Positions 59,863-64,000 of a stretch of 64,000 nt of DNA are shown piece after piece. The notes under the pieces were generated by a model. That model was not told the origin of the DNA. It did no database searches and was given only the letters and a program-made list of their open reading frames with translations. The stretch is from contig NZ_QYUO01000001.1 of NCBI RefSeq assembly GCF_003591035.1, positions 3,285,628-3,349,627 of the forward strand, written 5' to 3'. A program made the position numbers and the translations under genes. Each line of letters begins with the position of its first letter. Within the stretch, counting starts at the first letter, position 1. The DNA comes from Noviherbaspirillum saxi (GTDB lineage Bacteria; Pseudomonadota; Gammaproteobacteria; Burkholderiales; Burkholderiaceae_D).

Positions 59863-60060
59863 ATGGCAGAACAAAGCAAAATCGCCCGCCGCACCTTTTT
59901 TGCGGGTCTCGGGCTGGCCGCCGCAGCTGGCGTTGCCGCAAAACTTTCCCTGAAGTCCGTGGTACCTGAAGCGATCGCACCTTCCCCCAATGAAACACAG
60001 GGAAACGGCTATCGCTTGACGGAACACATCAAGAAGTACTACCGGACGACCACTATCTAA
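59863..60060 (+). CDS. formate-dehydrogenase-region Tat-signal small protein
   Basis: A 65-residue protein (MAEQSKIARRTFFAGLGLAA, then YRLTEHIKKYYRTTTI). The RRTFF segment and hydrophobic stretch form a twin-arginine signal, and the rest has the conserved C-terminus of the family annotated as formate dehydrogenase region Tat target. The function is unknown; it may be a small subunit or assembly factor. A GGAGACAAAC site precedes the ATG at 59863. It ends 18 bp before fdhA. Confidence 0.88.
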   Translation: MAEQSKIARRTFFAGLGLAAAAGVAAKLSLKSVVPEAIAPSPNETQGNGYRLTEHIKKYYRTTTI

Positions 60061-60078
60061 CCGTCGAGGGAGACGATC

Positions 60079-63042
60079 ATGCTGTTGACTCGCAAAGGCC
60101 AGTCAGGCCAGCGTTCGCCCAATCGTTTTACTTCTAGCCTGTCGGAAAGTCTATCGCGCGCCTTGCCGACGATGGATCGCCGCACTTTCCTCAAACGCTC
60201 GGGGATAGGCATCGGTGCCGGCATTGCCGCATCGCAGCTTAACCTGATCCAACAGGCGAAAGCCGCGGATGGCGCCAAGGCGGCCGGTGGCGGCAAGATC
60301 GAAGTCAAACGTACGGTCTGTACCCACTGCTCGGTCGGCTGCGCGGTCGACGCAGTGGTGGAGAACGGCGTATGGGTGCGCCAGGAACCGGTGTTCGATT
60401 CACCGATCAACCTCGGTGCGCATTGCGCCAAGGGCGCGGCCTTGCGCGAGCACGGGCATGGCGAATACCGGCTCAAGTATCCGATGAAGCTGGTCAACGG
60501 CAAGTATCAGCGCATCAGCTGGGACGTGGCCTTGAACGAGATTTCCGCGAAGCTGCTCGATATCAAGAAGGCGAGCGGACCGGACTCAGTATTTTTCGTC
60601 GGTTCCTCCAAGCATAACAACGAGCAGTCGGCGCTGTTGCGCAAGTTCGTCTCTTTCTTCGGCACCAACAACACCGACCACCAGGCGCGCATCTGCCACT
60701 CGACCACGGTCGCGGGCGTCGCCAATACCTGGGGCTATGGTGCAATGACCAACAGCTACAACGATATGCAGAACTCCAAGGCGGTTATGTATATCGGCTC
60801 GAATGCAGCGGAAGCGCATCCGGTATCGATGCTGCACATGCTGCATGCAAAGGAAACCGGCACCAAGATGATCGTGGTCGATCCACGCTATACCCGCACC
60901 GCGGCCAAGGCCGACCAGTATGTGCGTATCCGCTCGGGCTCCGACATTCCCTATCTGTACGGCATGCTGTACCACATCTTCAAGAATGGCTGGGAAGACA
61001 AGCGCTACATCAATGACCGCGTCTACGGGATGGACAAGGTCAGGGAAGAAGTCATGAAATGGACGCCGGACAAGGTCGAGGAAGCCTGCGGCGTGCCGGA
61101 AGCGGAAGTGTTCAAGGCAGCCGAAACCATGGCAAAGAATCGCCCGTCGTCGCTCGTCTGGTGCATGGGCCAGACCCAGCACTCGATCGGCAATGCGATT
61201 GTGCGCGCTTCCTGCATCGTGCAGCTGGCTCTGGGCAACATCGGCGTGGCCGGCGGCGGCGCCAACATCTTCCGCGGCCATGACAATGTTCAGGGCGCCA
61301 CCGACGTCGGCCCCAATCCCGATTCCCTGCCCGGCTATTACGGTCTGGCGACTGGTTCGTGGAAGCATTGGGCGACGGTCTGGGGCGTCGACTATGAATG
61401 GATCAAGAAGCAGTTCGCATCGCAGGCGATGATGGAAAAATCCGGCACCACGGTATCGCGCTGGGTCGATGCGGTGATGGAAAAGAACGAACTGATCGAC
61501 CAGGACCACAACGTCAAGGCAGTGCTGTTCTGGGGCCATGCGCCGAATTCGCAGACGCGCGGCCTCGACATGAAGAAGGCGCTCGACAAGCTCGACATGC
61601 TGGTGGTGATCGACCCGTATCCGTCGGCGACTGCGGCGATGGCGGCGATGAAGGTCGACGGCCAGGAACTCAACCCGAACCGTGCGGTGTACCTGCTGCC
61701 GGCGGCGACGCAGTTCGAGACCTCCGGCTCGGTGACCGCATCGAACCGCTCGCTGCAGTGGCGCGAAAAAGTGATCGAACCGCTGTTCGAGTCGCGCACC
61801 GACCATATGATCATGTACCAGCTGGCGGAAAAACTCGGCTTCGGCAAGGAACTGGTCGCCAAGATCAAACTGGTGCCGGGCAAGAGCGGCATGATGGAGC
61901 CGGAACCGGAAGACATGCTGCGCGAAATCAACCGCGGCACCTGGACCATCGGCTATACCGGCCAGTCGCCGGAGCGGCTCAAGGCGCACATGCGCAACAT
62001 GCAGTTGTTCGATGTGAAAACGCTGCGCTGCAAGGGCGGCAAGGATCCGGTATCCGGCTATGACATGACCGGCGACTATTTCGGTCTGCCCTGGCCTTGC
62101 TATGGCACGCCGGAAATGAAGCATCCGGGCAGCCATATCCTTTACAACACGAATCAGCATGTGATGGATGGCGGCGGCAACTTCCGCGCCAACTTTGGCG
62201 TCGAGCGCGAAGGCGTCAACCTGCTGGCCGAAGACGGCTCGCATTCGGCCGGTTCCGATATCACGACCGGCTACCCGGAATTCGACCATGTATTGCTGAA
62301 GAAGCTAGGCTGGTGGGACGACCTGACCGAAGCGGAAAAGAAAGCAGCGGAAGGCAAGAACTGGAAGACCGACCTGTCGGGCGGCATCCAGCGTGTCTGC
62401 ATGAAGGTGCATGGCGTTCATCCTTTCGGCAATGCCAAGGCGCGCGCTTTGGTCTGGAACTTCCCCGACCCGGTGCCGCTGCATCGCGAGCCGCTGTACG
62501 GCACACGCGCCGACCTGATGGTCAAGTATCCGACGCATGACGACAAGAAAGGCTTCTGGCGCTTGCCGACGCTGTACAAGTCAGTGCAGGAAAAGAACAT
62601 CGAGGCCAAACTGCATGAGAAATTCCCGATCATCCTGACCTCGGGACGCCTGGTCGAATACGAAGGCGGCGGTGAAGAGACGCGTTCGAATCCTTGGCTG
62701 GCCGAGCTGCAGCAGGATAACTTCGTTGAAATCAATCCGACGGCTGCGGCCGATCGCGGCATCCGCAACGGCGAATATGTGATTGTGTCGACGCCGACCG
62801 GGGCACGTATCAAGGTCAAGGCATTGGTGACGCCGCGCGTCGGACCTGACACCGCGTTCATCCCCTTCCATTTCTCCGGCTGGTGGCAGGGCAAGGACAT
62901 GCTTGAGTTTTACCCGGAAGGCGCGGCCCCCGTGGTGCGCGGCGAAGCGGTCAATACGGCCACGACCTACGGCTACGACTCTGTGACCATGATGCAGGAA
63001 ACCAAGACCACGATTTGCAACATCGAACGCTTTACTGCCTGA
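60079..63042 (+). CDS. fdhA: formate dehydrogenase catalytic subunit, Cys-type (molybdopterin, [4Fe-4S])
   Basis: A 987-residue exported molybdoenzyme. A twin-arginine signal (MDRRTFLKRSGIGIGAGIAA) starts at residue 32 after an N-terminal extension. A [4Fe-4S] site has CTHCSVGC (81-88) with C116. The active-site position reads ARICHSTTVA with Cys206 where E. coli FdhN and FdhF have selenocysteine. The C-terminal MGD-binding domain has TSGRLVEYEGGGEETRSN. The product oxidises formate to CO2. The chaperone, Fe-S and cofactor genes beside it match this job. Confidence 0.95.
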   Translation: MLLTRKGQSGQRSPNRFTSSLSESLSRALPTMDRRTFLKRSGIGIGAGIAASQLNLIQQAKAADGAKAAGGGKIEVKRTVCTHCSVGCAVDAVVENGVWVRQEPVFDSPINLGAHCAKGAALREHGHGEYRLKYPMKLVNGKYQRISWDVALNEISAKLLDIKKASGPDSVFFVGSSKHNNEQSALLRKFVSFFGTNNTDHQARICHSTTVAGVANTWGYGAMTNSYNDMQNSKAVMYIGSNAAEAHPVSMLHMLHAKETGTKMIVVDPRYTRTAAKADQYVRIRSGSDIPYLYGMLYHIFKNGWEDKRYINDRVYGMDKVREEVMKWTPDKVEEACGVPEAEVFKAAETMAKNRPSSLVWCMGQTQHSIGNAIVRASCIVQLALGNIGVAGGGANIFRGHDNVQGATDVGPNPDSLPGYYGLATGSWKHWATVWGVDYEWIKKQFASQAMMEKSGTTVSRWVDAVMEKNELIDQDHNVKAVLFWGHAPNSQTRGLDMKKALDKLDMLVVIDPYPSATAAMAAMKVDGQELNPNRAVYLLPAATQFETSGSVTASNRSLQWREKVIEPLFESRTDHMIMYQLAEKLGFGKELVAKIKLVPGKSGMMEPEPEDMLREINRGTWTIGYTGQSPERLKAHMRNMQLFDVKTLRCKGGKDPVSGYDMTGDYFGLPWPCYGTPEMKHPGSHILYNTNQHVMDGGGNFRANFGVEREGVNLLAEDGSHSAGSDITTGYPEFDHVLLKKLGWWDDLTEAEKKAAEGKNWKTDLSGGIQRVCMKVHGVHPFGNAKARALVWNFPDPVPLHREPLYGTRADLMVKYPTHDDKKGFWRLPTLYKSVQEKNIEAKLHEKFPIILTSGRLVEYEGGGEETRSNPWLAELQQDNFVEINPTAAADRGIRNGEYVIVSTPTGARIKVKALVTPRVGPDTAFIPFHFSGWWQGKDMLEFYPEGAAPVVRGEAVNTATTYGYDSVTMMQETKTTICNIERFTA

Positions 63043-63054
63043 CGGAGAACTGAC

Positions 63055-63681
63055 ATGGCACGAATGAAATTCATTTGCGACGCGGAGCGCTGCATCGAGT
63101 GCAACAGTTGCGTCACCGCCTGCAAGAACGAGCATGAAGTTCCTTGGGGCGTGAATCGCCGTCGCGTGGTCACCGTCAACGACGGTGTGGTCGGACAGGA
63201 AAAATCGATTTCGGTCGCTTGCATGCATTGCTCGGATGCGCCCTGCATGGCGGTATGTCCGGTCGATTGCTTCTATCGCACCGATGAAGGCGTGGTACTG
63301 CACAACAAAGATACCTGCATAGGCTGCGGCTATTGTTCGTATGCCTGCCCGTTCGGCGCGCCGCAATTTCCATCCAGCGGCAATTTCGGCTTGCGCGGCA
63401 AAATGGACAAATGCACGTTCTGCGCCGGCGGTCCGGAAGAAAACGGTTCCAAGGCGGAATTCGACAAATACGGCCGCAATCGCCTGTCCGAAGGCAAGCT
63501 GCCGGCTTGCGCCGAAATGTGCTCGACCAAGGCGCTGCTCGGCGGCGACGGCGACATGGTTGCCGATATTTTCCGCAACCGGGTGCTCAGGCGCGGCAAG
63601 GGTAGCGAAGTCTGGGGCTGGGGCACCGCCTATGGCAAGCCACCGAATGCAGAAACCAAGCCGGAAGGGAAAAAATCATGA
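63055..63681 (+). CDS. fdhB: formate dehydrogenase iron-sulfur subunit
   Basis: A 208-residue electron-transfer subunit with ferredoxin-type clusters: CDAERCIECNSCVTACKNEH, CMHCSDAPCMAVCPVDC, CIGCGYCSYACPFGAP and CTFCAGG near KLPACAEMCSTKALLGGDGD. It passes electrons from FdhA to a membrane cytochrome b, which would be encoded past the right edge. The ATG at 63055 follows GGAGAACTGAC. The stop overlaps the lipoprotein gene by four bases (ATGA). Confidence 0.93.
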   Translation: MARMKFICDAERCIECNSCVTACKNEHEVPWGVNRRRVVTVNDGVVGQEKSISVACMHCSDAPCMAVCPVDCFYRTDEGVVLHNKDTCIGCGYCSYACPFGAPQFPSSGNFGLRGKMDKCTFCAGGPEENGSKAEFDKYGRNRLSEGKLPACAEMCSTKALLGGDGDMVADIFRNRVLRRGKGSEVWGWGTAYGKPPNAETKPEGKKS

Positions 63682-63905
63682 GGAAGCTGTGGATGCTGGG
63701 CGCCTGCATGGCGCTGCTGGGCGGTTGCGGCGAAATGGACCAAAGCAAGACGGCAGGCACGACCAACCGCAGCGATGTGGCACCGTGGCAAGGCGCGAAG
63801 AATGCGTATGTCATCCAAGGCTGGTCACCCGGCGATCAGGGCAGCTGGGAAACACAGCTGCGCACGCGCGGGCAGTTGCAGAACGAGTATGTGAAGGTGA
63901 ATTGA
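63678..63905 (+). CDS. small lipoprotein of the formate dehydrogenase operon
   Basis: A 75-residue protein with a signal peptide and lipobox (MRKLWMLGACMALLGGCGEM). The mature part, about 57 residues (SKTAGTTNRSDVAPWQGAKN), is hydrophilic. I recognise no family beyond its recurring place next to fdhB. It starts at the ATG overlapping the fdhB stop, so it is translationally coupled. Its role might be anchoring or assembly of the periplasmic enzyme, which is inference. Confidence 0.8.
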   Translation: MRKLWMLGACMALLGGCGEMDQSKTAGTTNRSDVAPWQGAKNAYVIQGWSPGDQGSWETQLRTRGQLQNEYVKVN

Positions 63906-63954
63906 TTCGGGTATTGCCTGTTCATTCTACGGATTTGATTCGTTCTGACAGTCG

Positions 63955-64000
63955 GGTTCCTTCCCCCTACGCCGGGCGCCCCTGCAAGGGGGAAGGAACC
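63955..64000. repeat. 14-bp inverted repeat at the right window edge
   Basis: GGTTCCTTCCCCCT and AGGGGGAAGGAACC are perfect complements separated by 18 bases. The window stops at the last base of the right arm, so the repeat may be longer. It resembles intergenic palindromic repeats of the REP type and might also terminate the fdh transcript; the right flank needed to judge is missing. Confidence 0.5.

Noticed and set aside
60694..60696. Selenocysteine in FdhA
   Set aside because: The codon at the active site is TGC (cysteine), not TGA, and the frame is open without a stop, so no selenocysteine insertion is needed.
60586..62289. A minus-strand frame of about 567 codons opposite fdhA
   Set aside because: It is a shadow of the formate dehydrogenase catalytic subunit and shows no conserved motif.
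1..64000. CRISPR arrays, rRNA, tRNA or complete insertion sequences
   Set aside because: No regularly spaced repeats, no tRNA-like or rRNA segments and no transposase reading frame were recognised on either strand.

Overview
The window is a 64 kb piece of a beta-proteobacterial chromosome. The best fit is Burkholderiales, probably family Oxalobacteraceae (Herbaspirillum/Herminiimonas-like). This is inferred from the dense, GC-rich coding style, two Bug-type solute receptors, the DUF3305/DUF3306 formate dehydrogenase cluster, many c-di-GMP and two-component genes, and the mix of protein families. No rRNA, tRNA or CRISPR array was seen. About 60 genes are called; several starts were moved inward, or to TTG/GTG codons, to fit ribosome-binding sites and family N-termini.

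Region 1 (1-5.2 kb) looks accessory: a fatty-acid module on the minus strand (Crp/Fnr regulator, acyl-CoA synthetase, enoyl-CoA hydratase cut by the window edge), a decayed relic of a second enoyl-CoA hydratase, and a hipBA-like toxin-antitoxin operon closed by a terminator. Region 2 (5.4-9.6 kb) holds a glycosyltransferase/glycogen-debranching pair and two small enzymes. Region 3 (9.8-16.4 kb, minus strand) is a candidate sensing and uptake locus: Bug receptor, PAS histidine kinase and NarL-type regulator in one translationally coupled operon, followed by a large DUF6351 lipoprotein and another Bug receptor. Region 4 (16.5-21.2 kb) has a PAS-GGDEF-EAL protein, an ANTAR protein and a second diguanylate cyclase.

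Region 5 (21-38 kb) is mostly housekeeping and transport: LysE exporter with Lrp regulator, LysR regulator with a fused indolepyruvate:ferredoxin oxidoreductase, RarD, Kup, EttA, a SemiSWEET, SodC and others. Region 6 (38-49.6 kb) contains an orphan kinase whose membrane domain resembles the plant ethylene receptor but lacks the copper-binding cysteine, a LivK-type binding protein, a palindromic MITE-like element, a Kv-type channel, a CodA-like deaminase, a class I c-di-GMP riboswitch before a small secreted protein, a FecR-domain protein, and an ArsR / ABM monooxygenase / P450 cluster.

Region 7 (49.5-64 kb) centres on molybdenum and iron-sulfur enzymes: a Lon-family protease, MoeA and MobA for molybdenum cofactor, the Mrp/ApbC Fe-S carrier, then a formate dehydrogenase operon (DUF3305, DUF3306, multi-cluster ferredoxin protein, TorD chaperone, Tat peptide, FdhA, FdhB, lipoprotein) that runs toward the right edge. 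FdhA carries cysteine where some homologues have selenocysteine. The c-di-GMP riboswitch at 45.1 kb and the two c-di-GMP enzymes at 16.5-21.2 kb suggest the window contains both producers and a reader of this messenger; a direct link is inference.
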